Assembly: GCF_040807025.1 (NCBI RefSeq)
Contig: NC_090945.1
Location: 78,778,088-78,842,087, forward strand
Length of the DNA: 64,000 nt
DNA from: Struthio camelus
Lineage: Eukaryota > Chordata > Aves > Struthioniformes > Struthionidae
Reading direction: 5' to 3'
In this document: positions 1 to 13,050 of the stretch, in pieces
How positions within the stretch are numbered: the first letter of the stretch is position 1
Layout of the letters: each line of letters opens with the position of its first letter
The notes under the pieces: model-generated
The model's input: the letters and a program-made list of their open reading frames with translations, nothing else
Database searches by the model: none
Told to the model about the DNA's origin: nothing
Made by a program: the position numbers and the translations under genes

Positions 1-40
1 GGTTTAAGGCTAAAGTTTTGCTTGGGAGGGATCACCATAC

Positions 41-193
41 CTCTTTTTTAACCAGTTCGACAGCTGCATCCATATCTTTTTGACTGTATTTTAGCACATC
101 TATAATAGCATCCACTGCAGCGTTTGTGGAAGCAGTAAAAGGCAGTGGTGAAACACCACTGGTCAGAGAGTCTGGAATTAGGGGACCTCTATC
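41..193 (-). CDS. TACC3: TACC3 exon entering the coiled-coil region
   Basis: A 153-bp exon (51 codons, phase 0 at both ends), last of the gene inside the window. It encodes [19 protein letters not shown], the segment just before the TACC coiled coil. The donor GTATGG lies at 40-35, so the gene continues past the left edge. Confidence 0.9.
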
Positions 194-3100
194 CTGTGAG
201 GAAAGAAAAAAAAAAAATCAGAGTTTTAGCTAATTCAACATATTTAACTTAAGAAACCTCCAAATTGCCTCCATAACTGTTACCATAACCCTCCAAACTG
301 CCTCCATAACTGTTACCATAACAGTTGCTATCTTATAATTTTGTAGAATTATGCAATTATTTGAGGTGTTAAATTGCCATCTACCAGTTATGACGGGCAG
401 AAACAGCAGACGACATCACACTATGTCCGTCAGTAAACCAGGCACCAGTTTGGGAAACTGCTGTGTAGATCTCTATTCAAAAAACAATGCTCACATTACA
501 AACCTTAGGCTGTACAGCATCAAGTTTAACTGAAGTGCTTTTCATCTCAGCAGTGCGATTAAAATAAGAGTTTATCTTATTTTTGTGGCTTCAGCTGCAT
601 GAGAGATTGCTCAAATACAGCGTTCTTCAGAACGGTTTAAATTCTCTTAAAGAATGTGCAACGCTACTAGTTTGCGCAAAAAAGATAATACCCAAGGACA
701 TGAAGCCCATCAAAAAGTTTAACTTTGATATCACTGGGTATCCAACCTCATTTCTAAGATGACAGTTTAAATAAGCACTTCAAATATTCCGTTATCCAAA
801 GCATTAAGTATTCTGTTATCCATAGAAGCTTTGCATGATAAATCTTGAATGCAGAACACTACCTGACCCCTTCCCGCAAAATATCAACAAGAAATTTGAT
901 CTCATTTCAGGTATCCTTACAGAAGTTGTAAATGTTCCCAGAAGATCTAGTCCTTTCGGTTTTTCTTCGTTTTGAAGACTCACTGCAGGCTTTTCAGCTT
1001 CCTCAAGCAATCTGCTTAAATCAGCAACAGGACTAAAAATGAACAGATGCTAGCAATTGTGTTCAAGTGCTGCCTTTCTTTGTAAGGCTATGTACTACAG
1101 TTTAGATTAAATCAATACCTACCCACACTGAAGGGGAGCAGTCATGATATTCGTATTTGTTTCAATAGTACCAGAAATGGGTTTTCTGGGACTGTCTCTC
1201 AACAGAGGGTCAAACTTCAAATACAGCGACTGTTTCCTCAAAGCAGACTCTTTGAACTGAGGGGAAAGAGGTGTAACTAGCAGATTTACTGCTTTATAGC
1301 GTAACACTAACACACACAATCCTCTGGAGGAAGGGTGAGCCTATTCTTCTGTGGCCAGAGTATTGTTCTCAGGAGAAAAATTACGTAACAGACCTTGGTG
1401 CCCACAGGCTTAAGTCCTTATGTAACATCAAGTGAACTCAAAGTCCTTCGCTCACAGAGAAACAAAACGAATTTTTCAAAGCCAGCAGACCTATCTGACA
1501 GGGAAAGATGGTATGTAAACTGAGGGAGTAGTATGTGTCGGCCTCTGCCTTTGCTAACATAAATACAAACACAGTGGGATTAAAAAAAAAAACACTATTT
1601 CAATTCACTGTATATTCATAGTCACTCCTACTCTGGTCCAAAGGAAGGGGAAGAATAATTAAGCTGTATTAATTGAAACATGACATTCTGATAGACTTCC
1701 TGAAGAACTCTTAAAAAAAAAAAAATATTGCTTCAAAACAGTGATCCTGCACTTCCAAAGCATTATGTTCTCAGAGCTTTGGCAATCAGATGTAAAACAT
1801 CACCCATCTCAATTTCACTACTGACAACAGAAATAGCACCTCTGCAAACTAAAAGCACAGGATCTCTGATGCTTAGCAGAACTGCTTGTAACTACATTCT
1901 CCCCCAGCCTTATAGAGACGTTTCTTTGAAACGGAATGTATACTTCTATGGTTAAATTCAAAGCCAAGTCATTTCACAAAAGTATCTAAGGCTTGACAGT
2001 TTCCTTTCTCTTCCTTTCCCCTTAGGCAGGAAGGGGAACAAAACATTTCAGTATCATACTTACCGATGAAGTTCCAAACTGTTCCAGATAGTCTATTTCT
2101 ATGCCCATTCCTAGAACTGGAAAAGAATGATACAAAAGATGTGCAATATTGCCATATTATTTCACGGTGAAGCATCTACAGATAGAAACAGATACGTACA
2201 GGTAAAAAAGCAAATAAATCCCTCCTCCCATCTCATCAGCTTTAGTTTTCCACTTGCCAAGAGTCTTACACTTCAAAATGAAATTTAAAAAGGCAACGTT
2301 TTCTAAGGCAAATAAACTTGCAGCCTCCATTTATCCCCAAATGCATATTAAACTCATAGAATTCAACACACATTTGAAGAAATTCTGTTGTGCTATGGTC
2401 AAAGTGGCAAGCTCACTCTGATATTCTTCTACTTTACACAGTGCCCCATAAAAGGTTAAAATTGCCAAGTCTGACCATTAAAATCAGTATACAGCTCATA
2501 ACTGCGATCACAGTTATCACAGCCATTTCTCAAGACATCACTGCCACTCCAGTGGTCAAGAAATTTGCTCATCCTTCCCCATAATGCTCTTACAAGCAAT
2601 AACCCTTCCAGGTGAACAGAAGTCTTTGCTATGCAGTAAGTTTAAGACATCTGTGCAAGTGCAGAAAGATCACCCATCTGTTGCTTGCTGCAACAAGCAA
2701 TCAGCATTTAAGCAGTGCTGAAGGCCTACAGTAAGCTATAAGACTCAAATGCAGGCAGTTAAACGGCTCTAACGTTCTCAGTTTAGAGAGCACTTAACAT
2801 CAGAAGTGACTTTGAGGGCAGAGCATATATTTTCAGCACAGCAGCAGTCACTGAAGGTCCAAAGACACCATTTCTATTCCAGAATAAAGTTCATCTCTTA
2901 GGCAGCAGATTGCTAGCAGTCAGCTATTGAACTTAGTAGAATCCAGAGGAGGTTAGACACAATCTTCAATACATTTCCCACCTCTGCTACATTTTGTGAA
3001 TTCTACAACCTCTTTAGGACAACAAAAGGAAATAAGAAGTAGTTTCAATTGCCAGTACTGAAGTAAGAGTAAATAAATATGGAGCAGTTATTTTAATAAC

Positions 3101-6100
3101 GTCTTTCCAAGCCTATCCTAAAACTGCTCTTACCTTCTGCTGATGGTCTGAATTGCTCTTCAGGTTCAGTGCTAGCTGTCGGGTCATCTGTTATTGTCTC
3201 AGTTCTGTTGGAACTAAGTTTAATTTCTCCTGCAGGCATTGAGCTTTTTCCACTGTCAGTAGAAACTAGGTTATCTTGAGAGGGGACATTACCTGGAGAC
3301 AACTTAGACGGACTCATTTTCTTCTCCTGTAGAAAAAAGCAATCCTTTTTATTGTTAATATAAAACATTTTACTTGCAATATGAAAATAATATATTCAGG
3401 ATCATAGTAATGACCAAATTGGTTTGTCAAACTAGCTGGGCAGCCAACATAATTAAATCTCAAAAGTTCACAGCACAAACTACACAGTACCAAGATGTTA
3501 AGTATGGCTCACATTAGACAGGAGTAGCTCTTTAGAGTCTACACCCTTAGGTTTGTCCTTATATGCTACCGCTGATCAAAAGAGATACTATGCATCAAGC
3601 TATCAGTTTTGCTGCCTCTGATGTTACCTTCAAAAGAACTCTGTGCACAGTTGATATTCACTCTAAAAGTAGTGAAGATCCTTAAAAACTAGTTCTTACA
3701 TGAAATATCAAACAAGGGATATAGCGGTGAAGTCAAGAATAGTTTTGTTCTGTTAAACTGGCCAAGAACCAGATCTCTTTTCTATACCTTACCATGGCTA
3801 GTTGTCCTAGAAGTTCAGCTTCTGTTTGACCTCCTAGCTTGTCTTCTTGAATTCCTGGCTTGTCTTCTGCCACACTCTGTTTACCAATTTCCCTATAGAA
3901 AAAAAAGATATTGCCAAAATCCAAGTCACCTAGACAATTCTTAACTGTTTACCAGATATACTGAAACACTGAACAAAATAAGTTTGAGCGCTTCTTCTGA
4001 CGCAGTGCAGAAAGTTTCTAGAAGAGCGAAGATGTAAATTCACTGTTTTGCCTGATGGCACTTAAGTGACAGAAAGCTCTCCCTTCATCAACAGCAGTGC
4101 TATCCGGGAAGCAGAGAAAGTCACAGCGGTACCACAGAGGCATTTCACATTTTACTTAATACCCCTGACGTATTTCCACCTGTAAAGCCCAAATCACTTT
4201 AAGATGAGCTTTTTGTTTAAAAAAAGAACTAGGATTTACAAGGCAACCTGCTATTCTTTCTGCCAAAAGAACATGGCATGACTATTGGCATAAAGCTTCA
4301 TTAGAAGTCCAATATTTCATTTACTGCTGACAGAATAAATATTATTTAACAAGTTACAAGTACGTCATGGTACAGAAGGAGCAAGAAAGCAGACACTTAT
4401 TTCTGCCAAACGTACATCTCCTTAAAGTCTATTTCAGGCAAGCACCTGCCTATAGTAACGCAAAAAGCTGCTAACATTTAATAGTTACACTTTATAGGAA
4501 ATAAAACACACCATCTCCCCTTCTCAAGTGAAGGGAAGAACTCATTCAATCCAGTGCCACAAAAACGCAACATTTAAGGGAAGCCGCAACATTTAAGGGA
4601 AGCCGTTTAAGTGGAGATAGCATTCAGAGTCCAAGACAAAGAAGAAACTACGAGTTCAGCCACTACTCTAACTTGCTTCAATCAGTCCTTAGTTCTACAC
4701 TGTAAACATGGAACAGAACTGCATAGTCCTTCACACCGCATAAAGCACAATTACGCCTATTAACTCTCCACAGTCACAACTTAATACACAGTTCACCTGA
4801 AAGATAGCAGCAGCTACCTATCCTCCACATTTTACTTTAACTTTGGAAGAGGGAGGATAAAGAAACATTTGACCAAGGTATTAATGCTCTTCCCACACAA
4901 GCTTGTTCTCTTCCCTTCCTCACGGCTTAATAATGACTTTTGCCCAAACCTAGCTATCTCCAGATGTCTCCCCAAGGAGATCTTTGCTGTCACAACCCAT
5001 TATGCTAAAAATTACAGTGCATGTCAGAATTTCACCCGTCTCTGAGGGAGAAACTCAAGGAGTTAGAGTCCATTTGTTCTAAGAAATAAGTCATCTCCTT
5101 TCTCACAGGAGAGTTCAAGGTGCTTCTACATTCAGTTATGCAGATTTACTTACAGACTTCCAAGATCTCTTTCCTCAAGAATCTCACAAGCACTTGGTGT
5201 GTTATCCTGCTCCACTGGAAGAGACTCCCTCCTTGACAAGGTACCATCCTGCTCCTTTTGCAGATGAGCTTTTTGAATGCTAGGTTTAGGGCACTTTGGT
5301 GAGCTGGAAATTTTAGAGCCTCCTCCAAACGGATTAAAGTTTGGATCATCAAGTTTGTCCCAGTCAAACTTATAAGATGCTTTGGGAACAGGAATTTCTT
5401 CTTCCACATTACTCACACTTTTCACTTCAGTATTCTCCGTTTTTGTTTTGGCACCAGGAGTTTTTTTGGAAGATGGCTTAATACCAGGTCTTTTACCTAG
5501 TCTCTTAGGAGGTGGTTTTCTAGTAGTGGTGTTATCAAAGTCAAATTCCAGTTTTACTGGTCCAGCCTTGGTGATACCAGGCTTTTCTGCAGGTTCCTCC
5601 TTGGAGATACCAGGTTCCTCTGCAGGCTTTGACTCTTCTGTAGAGCTTTTTTCTGCTACTGAAACATTCCGAAGCTTTGGTTCCCCAGTTTTAGAAGAAC
5701 CAGTAGCACCAGAACTACTAGCATCTAAGTTGCCAGATAATCGTACAGAATGTGTAGGCACTTCTGTTGATCCTACAGAGTTATCTGTTTGGCTTACTGC
5801 ATTGGAAGCAGATTTCACATCCTGCACAGAGTCACTGATTGCTTCCTTAGGAGTCAGTTTGTGTTTGCTAGACTCCAATTCTGTCGAAACAGATTCTTTT
5901 CCAGGGAAAAGTATGTTTTCCTCCGCGCTGGAGTTCTCTGTACTTGCTGTAGTTGAAGGAGAAGGAGCCGTATCATCCAGCGGAAGAGAATTACTACTTT
6001 TTCCAGAAACTCCCTCAGGGCTGCTAGATACAGGAGACTTTTGTAGATTTCCAGGAGAATTCTGCAGCTGCATTGAACTCTGAAAGGGATTGATGTCATT

Positions 6101-9100
6101 TAAGTTATCAAAGTCAATGTTGTAAGAACCTCGGCTCTTCACTGGCATCTCATCATCTGGGTAAGAAGCAGTGCTGACCTTCTCTGGCATTTGTGTATTT
6201 GACTCTCTACTTGCTTCAGCTTCAGGTTTTTGAAGACTTTCGCTGCATTGAAAGAGTCGGATCACACATGATTAACTACTTTTCAGATATCATTTCAAAT
6301 CATGTTTAAAAAGATGATTTGCCAAAGTAGCTTTGTACGCTCTAGAACAGTTCAAATTTTTGATGTAGTAAGGGAGCTGACAGCAAAAGAATAGCATAAC
6401 AAAGAATCAGTTGCCATCTAAACAGCCTGCGATTATGAGATGGTGTACACGAACCACAGGAAAAAGAATCAGTCCTTAAAGGCACTCAGTATTCCTAAGC
6501 TATCCATTGACCCACAGCTAAGTTCTCTTATTCCAGTCACCACTGTGACAGCTCTCCTTACCACAGTGACATGAAAATGGACATTTCCATTTCACTGAAT
6601 AGTTTGAAATATATAATCCTTGGAGTTATCAAAAACAATCAGCTTAAACACAGACACAACTAGTAGCACATCCTCGTGGTGATTTGTCTATGAGTCATGA
6701 CTAATAGGACTACCATCATGACTCACTTCTCCCATTTCATCCATTACTTTGTCTGTTCATCCTGGCTGATTTTGTTTGCCTGAAAAGCGAGTGCCAGCAC
6801 TTCATCCATGAGGTCCTCCACGTCAGAACAGAATCTGGACTTAGATATTCTCGGCTCTATACAACAAAGCTGAAGAGCAAAGCAGCATATGCGAAAATAA
6901 ACGACTTCCCTCTAATAAGAGAGGGAAGTAAGATTCTAACAGAAAAAAATAGGTTAAAGAAACTTGGTATACTCACTATTGCTGGGTATTCTACAAGTTA
7001 TTGCTCCCCATGTTATTTCCCCAAGCTTGACTTCTCTGAGGCTCATCCTCAGACTACAAAGAGTTAAGCCATTACTTCCTGAAACAGGATTTCCTCCCAT
7101 TGTTTTGTTCCTGTGCAAAGTAATTATTTGTGTGCCATTCATATCTGCTATAGAGCAGAACATGATTAAAAGCTGCTCAATAAAAATACTACTTTGATAA
7201 ACCTGAAAGCAAAAGCTGGAGATAAAGGTCAGAAAGTTCTCACCGGGTTTGAGTGCCTCTTCCCTGCAACAGTTCAGCCCTAGACTTGTCTAACTAGTCA
7301 GGCCCCTCCCATTTTCTTTCAGTGTTTAACCTAATAAATGCCAGTTGAGAGCAAGCTGTATGCTTGAAACTTAGAGGGCATGTTTTTTAACTACTTCTCT
7401 CTAAAAGTAATTCAGCAACATGCAATTCTTTATTTTAAAATACAGATCTGCTTGTAGAAAGAGGAAAAGCAGAAAGGATATGCACAAGCAATGACCTGAC
7501 ACACAATTATGCCCCTAAAAACAATCAGGGGCCAGCCCTTAACTCACTTGAGCCGTATATGTATTAGATCTGCATTTATTCATGCAAACAAGTTTAAGCC
7601 ATAGATGCAATTAAGCAAGTAGTTTAAAAAATCGTGGTGACTTGCTCAGAAGTAATTTTCTAAACTAGAATATACGTGCAAGTTAATAACTGTTGAAGTG
7701 AATCCAACCATTTAAGGGGTACCGAGATGTTAAATGAGAACTTGTCATCCACTATTTCCATCTTTCTCCCTTCTCCCCTTCCTAAATGCAACAATAGGTG
7801 CAGGTTGCATTTAAACAGGTAAACAGGTAGTTTAAAACAGAAGGACACACTTGTCCACAGAAGAGGAAGCTAAGCTCCAAGACTTCTTACCACTAGGCAT
7901 CATAGACATCAGATGCTTACTTAAGTTTAAAATAAGGCTGAGAAATTCAGTAAGAAAAATATCCACCGTGAACTATGAAATAACATAATAGCATTGTATC
8001 ATTGCTACACTATTGTAAACTGCATCTCTAGTGAAGAGGAGGCTGCAAAGCCTAAATTAACACTGCAGACTTTGTGCCCTTCTCTAGGCAGCTGCCATTG
8101 GCCACACTGGGACACAGGCTCCTAGAGATGCACGAGCGAGTTCTGATTTGGGATTGATGTCATTCACTTCAAGGTGCCTTTTTTTTTTTCTTCAAAATCT
8201 AAACACTCACTGACTCAGGGCGTTAATTCAAGCTAACCCTTCTGAAGACACATCCTAAGGAGAAAATTTAAAGAGATAATGAAGAAAATGTGAAGACTTG
8301 TCAGATTAGCTACAGATAGTCATAGAGTCTCGCATAAAAAAAACTAACCGTAGGAAACAGTTTTGTATTCTGTGCCTAATGTACTTCTTTTGTTTTAGAT
8401 TTTATTTGTATCATAGTAGTCTTCTCTGCCAGTTGTTGCACAGATCGAAACAGAGCTCAGTAATCACTATCGCAACCAAGATAACTGTCATTACTTCTCA
8501 GAAAGCTTTAGCTTTGAAAAGAGTTTGTGCATCAAGTTCAGCACTAATACTGATCCACTTATGCAGTCTACGCCTGTTAGAAAAATTACATTTTAAACAA
8601 CCAAGTTTAAAGCGAGGGAGAATTATATTGAGTATGTCCTGTATTGTTAAGACTACTAGCAGTGACATTACTTACTCAATATTGTTGCATGCAGATAAAA
8701 GATCATCCTCTGGGGCTTCCCTGAAATCATCAAGCGTAAAAGTAGCCTCAAGTTTGTCTGTCATGGTAGGACTTAAGATTTTTCGAGTCTGAGGATCTCT
8801 TAGAGGAGTTTGAAAAGTTACCTTGGGGGTGGGGGGAGGAGGAGGAGGAAAAAAGGAAGAACATGAACAAAGCAGTATTTTCAAGCTTCAAATAGCAAAC
8901 ATATTCAGTTCAGTGTCTGAGATCATGGAAAGGAAGAAAGCAGCATATAATCAACACAAAAGTAGATTTACCTTCATAGTTTTTGCCACACTTCTTGGTG
9001 GCAAGTTTTCTTTCTGTGATAAACGCAGAATGGATGGTCTCCCTGTAGGTTCCGGTGGTGTGAAGCAAAAGTCACAGTCTTCCGCTGTTAAATCATCATT

Positions 9101-12100
9101 GACGTTTTCGCCATTTTCTCCATTTTCTGCATTTAAAATCTGCAGACTCATTCTAGAATATCAACACATGTACAACAACACACCAGAAATGAGAGGGCGT
9201 GGCTGTCCAGATGCACTTTCAGATAGTCAAAGAAGCTGGAAGCCTGGCACTTACTAGCAGAGAAATATCAACAGCTGCAAAAGGAGTTTTAAAAGTATTA
9301 AAAATCCTCATGAAAAGTTAACTCAGACCACCCTGCAGGTATCTAAACACAGCATTTCCACAGACACTCTTCTTCCGATGAGTCTAAAAAGTTAACTGCT
9401 GATACCACACTTTCCACAGCTAACATACAAGCCTACTAAGCTGCCAATCCTTTACATGGAGCTGCATCATTTACAACTTTCTTCGTTCTCAAATCCTTAA
9501 GGCCAGTAGGGCCACTGAGGCGCAGTCACGTCTCTTATGATAGGGCATTTAACTAAGCAAAACTACAGCCTTTGCAAGCAGCAAACCATCATCATTTCTC
9601 TATTTTATTCATATGGCCTCATTACCACAATATACACCTGTAAATAGTAAAACAAGTGCTAGTTTAGTTAAGGTGTGCTTAGGAGCAGAGTTCTGAATAA
9701 AGTTATATAGAAAATAAAGTTATAAAGTTATGAATAAAGTTATTCAATTTTTCCCTGCACTGTCTGAACACATGTGCATTTTGAAAAGGCACAGAGCACT
9801 TAAGAATCCCTTGTCTTATAAGCATTATTGGTATGAAAACCCTGAAAAAAAGAAAACTTGTAATAAAGATATATATTTCTTAAACATTGCTTTTTACATT
9901 AAGCATACCTAAAGGTTTAGAAGACCATATAGGATGATCTAATTTTACTAGCATTTCAAGTGTGAAGAACTTAAACTAAAGCTTGCAGGACATCTAAGAT
10001 TAAGGAAGAAAATAAGCTAGAGAGAAAGAACACATTTAAGTATCCCATGCAAGCTAGTATCTTATAGTACTTCAACTCAGTCCTCCTTTTATTCCCATTA
10101 GAGCCTCCTCTGGTGGCTTTTTTATAAACAGATTTAAAATCAGTAGTAGCCTCACCAAGCATTGTGGGGTTTTTTCGAACAGAAAGACAAAAGGCAGAAA
10201 AACCCAGAGGATGGAAAGCATACAGCAAGAATTAGGCATAGCCACTGCCCACCAAGGATGATTCCTTGATGGGTGCATAGCTACCCGTCAAACCACCAGC
10301 AAAGCTGCTTCTTCCATAAGAATGAACCCATTGGAAAAACGCACACAAGGACCTATGAAAGATAATCAGGATTGTCAACTGGAGAAGATGCTGGCTTTCT
10401 GGAATAGATCACCATTCCAAAAGACCAAAAGCTTTCTTTGAAATAAAACACCTAACAATTAGTTTTTCCATCCTTCATCCAAGAGCAGTCAAGTAAATCA
10501 TCTGAAGATGACAAAATCATTCAGAAAGGTAACAAGAACATTCACCCTGAAAGTTTTACATCGTGTTTTCAAATCTACTGTCCCCGTGTGTTTAAATTTG
10601 TGAATTTAAGTCTCTGCATACATTCTCCCACTCTTATATTAATCATTACACAGATATTTGCTTTACTATCCACTGAACTCAGCTGCTTTGTCTGCAAGAC
10701 AGACAACAGTAGAGCAGAGTTTTACACTATCAGCAATGGAATACAAACAATAGCTAAAGAAGCAACAGCAAGAAGCAGGTTATGCCTGTATTTGTTATTT
10801 CTCTGAGTCATATTTGAGCCAAAGTTGCTTTAGAGCTAAAAAATTACATTAAGAATTTATAAAACTTTAAGCGCAATCAGCTTCACTGCTTCCCTTTATT
10901 CCTCCAAGCTGAAATTGAGACAACTGATCAACACCTGACTAAAGAAAAACTAGATGTTTACCGTAGCTAGTTAGTTTAAAAACAAAGCCTAAGATGAGAT
11001 AAAATTGAGTACCTTCCAACACAAACTCAAATGAGCATCCCCTGCTCATGGGAGACTTTAGGTTTATTGCATTGAGCTCTTTATGCACCGTTGCTAGGCC
11101 AAATTAAATACCTAGTATACTGACATGATGCACATATACCACATTTACCCACAATCTTAGATATTAGAAGCAAACTCCATTTTCTGGGATTCAGCTGTTA
11201 AAATATGTAATTATTGACTTAAAATATGTGCAACTAGAAGTTGATCTAGATTTTATTATCACAGTCTCGCTGGCTAGTAGCTGTGGGAAATAAGGTAAAA
11301 GGGAAAGGAAGGCTTTAAACAAAACAAAACAAAGAAATCTTAGTTTTTTTAAAGTGATGAGTGTCCAATGCACACAAGCCCATGTTGTAAAAAAAAAAAA
11401 AAAAAAAACAGCAAGTTTTCCCACTATGGCCATTTAAAGATCCCCAAATGAAATCACTTCACATCTTAAAAGAACATCAGGGCACAATACCTAAAATACA
11501 GTTGGATCCTCAAAGGCCTAAAAAAGGCACTGAACATGCAGGGCAAAGAGATGGAATTTTTGTGCTTAATTATCTTCTGAGATCCTCTCGCAGTTGAGCT
11601 GCAGAGCACTGGCCAATAGAGTAATTTAAAAATCAGTAATGTGCATGCCTAGCATTTCAAGTCAAAAATGCACGCGTTATTACAATTTGTAAATACTTAA
11701 ATGAATGGAGAAACGTGCCCTGAAACTTTCCAGGCAAACTGACAGAGCTGACGGCTGTACTTTCTAGTGCAAACCTATCACTCCAAAGTTAAGCAAACAG
11801 TCCGAAATGGCGAGGTGCACCTGACCGCAGAAGTCACCCGACTGAGAAGCGTCGCCCTCAGCAGACAGACAGCTTGAGGGAGGGGAAGGAGCCCCGCTGT
11901 TAGCTAGCGGCAAGCTCGGGTGGGCGGCCCCCTCCCCACCCCACCCTCCGTGGCGGGGGGGTGTCTCGGTAGCACCAAACACCGCCCCCGCCCGGCGCTG
12001 CCAGGACTATGGAGCTACCCCCAGCCCCATACAGCCCCCAAGCTTATGCGGATGCCCCCCGAGACTCCTCGTCAAGACCCTCCCTCAAGCTCGCGGAGGC

Positions 12101-13050
12101 GGCCCCCCCCTCCAGACCCATCCCCCCCGACCCCGCGGAGGCGGCGGCCCCCCCCCTCCCCTCACCCCCACGCCGCCCCCCCCGACCCCGCGGAGGCGGC
12201 GGCCCCCCCCTCCCCTCACCCCCACGCCGCCCCCCCCCGACCCCGCGGAGGCCCCCCCTCCCCTCAGCCCTACACCGCCCCCTCCCGACCCGCAGAGGCG
12301 GCGCCCCCCCCTCCCCTCACCCCTACGCCACCCCTCCCGACCCGCAGAGGCGGCGCCCCCCCCCTCCCCTCACCCCTACGCCACCCCTCCCGACCCCGCG
12401 GCGGCGGCCCCCCCTCCCCTCACCCCCACGCCGCCCCTCCCGACCCCGCGGAGGCGGCGGCCCCCCCTCCCCTCAGCCCTACACCGCCCCCTCCCGAAAC
12501 GTAGAGGCGGCGCCCCCCCCTCCCCTCACCCCTACGCCACCCCTCCCGACCCCGCGGAGGCGGCGGCCCCCCCCTCCCCTCAGCCCTACGCCGCACCCTC
12601 CCGACCCCGCGGAGGCGGCGCCCCCCCCTCCCCTCACCCCTACGCCACCCCTCCCGACCCCGCGGAGGCGGCGGCCCCCCCCTCCCCTCAGTCCCACACC
12701 GCCCTCCCCGACCCCGCGGAGGCGGCGGCCCCCCCTCCCCTCAGCCTCACGCCACCCCCCCCCTCAGCCCCACTCTGCCCCCTCCCCGACCTCGCGGAGG
12801 CCCCCAACAAGACTCCCCTCCCCCACAGCCTCCCGAGGCTCAGGGAGGCGCCTCCGAGACGGCGGGAACCCCCGTAAACCTCCCGCTCCCAAATCAGCGG
12901 GGCGGCCCGCAGCTCCCCAAGCCCCCCTCGACCGCCAGGGTGCCCCAGCCCGCAGTACCTGCCGCCGTGCGCTCGGCCAAGGCGCTGCGCGGGCTCCAGG
13001 TCCCCACTACCGCAGCCACCGCCGGCCAGCACCGCCTCAGCTGCCGCCAC
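41..13050 (-). CDS. TACC3: TACC3, transforming acidic coiled-coil protein 3 (partial, C terminus beyond window)
   Basis: TACC3 is a spindle protein that works with ch-TOG and clathrin to stabilise kinetochore microtubules and is activated by Aurora A. Exons I can place on the minus strand: noncoding exon 1 about 13050-12959; 9152-8972 (ATG at 9151); 8821-8676; 6242-5154; 3892-3793; 3326-3134; 2110-2064; 1256-1123; 1032-921; 193-41. Every junction has GT-AG sites and the phases join without a break, giving 718 in-window codons. Family landmarks are the start MSLQILN, the KEN box in SQKENLPP (residues 47-49), the stretch [18 protein letters not shown], the NPFGGG acidic motif (412-417), [11 protein letters not shown], the Aurora A site [13 protein letters not shown] (serine 595) and [12 protein letters not shown] just before the coiled coil. 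The TACC coiled-coil domain itself lies to the left of position 1. The gene diverges from TMEM129, as in mammals. Identity is near certain; exon 1 limits are approximate. Confidence 0.95.
257..322. repeat. Two-copy 33-bp tandem repeat in a TACC3 intron
   Basis: Two adjacent 33-bp units (257-289 and 290-322) differ at one base near the start of the unit (AAATTG versus AAACTG). It is a recent local duplication with no coding content. Confidence 0.85.
1123..1256 (-). CDS. TACC3: TACC3 exon with Aurora A / clathrin-binding motif
   Basis: Encodes [19 protein letters not shown]. In human TACC3 the serine of RKQSLYLKF is phosphorylated by Aurora A (S558), which creates the clathrin heavy chain binding surface. 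The serine and its basic flank are intact here (residue 595 in my numbering). The preceding 47-bp exon (2110-2064) supplies [11 protein letters not shown], and the phase junction matches exactly. Confidence 0.93.
4566..4603. repeat. Two-copy 19-bp tandem repeat in a TACC3 intron
   Basis: Two identical 19-bp units (CGCAACATTTAAGGGAAGC) lie head to tail. Nothing else notable was seen in this intron between 3893 and 5153. Confidence 0.85.
5154..6242 (-). CDS. TACC3: TACC3 large acidic exon with two NPF motifs
   Basis: A 1089-bp exon encoding residues 110-471, rich in S, E, P and K and probably disordered. Two related acidic blocks stand out: [10 protein letters not shown] (around 153-162) and [17 protein letters not shown] (around 401-417). 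The second is the signature shared by TACC proteins. [10 protein letters not shown] near 337-346 also matches the family. A short imperfect repeat, [20 protein letters not shown], lies just before it. The antisense strand is also open for 233 codons, but that is a by-product of composition. Confidence 0.93.
8676..8821 (-). CDS. TACC3: TACC3 second coding exon
   Basis: Residues 61-108 plus two bases. It begins [14 protein letters not shown], the most conserved N-terminal block of TACC3. The acceptor is an AAG preceded by a very C-rich pyrimidine tract (seen on the plus strand as a G-rich run near 8825-8850). The donor is a consensus GTAAGT and the phase-2 end joins the large acidic exon. Confidence 0.9.
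8972..9152 (-). CDS. TACC3: TACC3 first coding exon, with KEN degron
   Basis: The acceptor (ctag) lies directly before AATG, so the exon starts one base before the initiator ATG at 9151. It encodes 60 residues and ends in phase 0 at a GTAAAT donor. It carries SQKENLPP; the KEN box is the known type of APC/C-Cdh1 recognition signal and fits destruction at mitotic exit. The acidic repeat ENGENGEN near residues 9-16 is local and of unknown meaning. Confidence 0.92.
12110..12800. repeat. C-rich minisatellite, about 52-53 bp period, start of TACC3 intron 1
   Basis: About 12 imperfect units, each holding a block such as GACCCCGCGGAGGCGGCGGC followed by a C-rich run with CCCCTCACCCC or CCCCTCAGCCC. 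Successive GACC(C)CGC blocks start near 12133, 12183, 12239, 12286, 12339, 12391, 12443, 12495, 12548, 12602, 12655 and 12708, so the spacing is mostly 52-54. The array makes long proline-rich open frames in all directions, but these are repeat artefacts. It lies just downstream of TACC3 exon 1 and merges with its CpG island. Strong strand asymmetry (C on plus, G on minus, the TACC3 sense strand) would allow G-quadruplexes. Confidence 0.93.

Noticed and set aside
5382-6083. 233-codon open frame on the plus strand
   Set aside because: It lies wholly antisense to the large TACC3 exon, which has clear TACC motifs, splice sites and matching phases; the antisense frame is a composition effect.
12110-12800. 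Regularly spaced repeats resembling a CRISPR array
   Set aside because: Units are contiguous with no unique spacers, GC-rich and in a vertebrate promoter region; it is a minisatellite.
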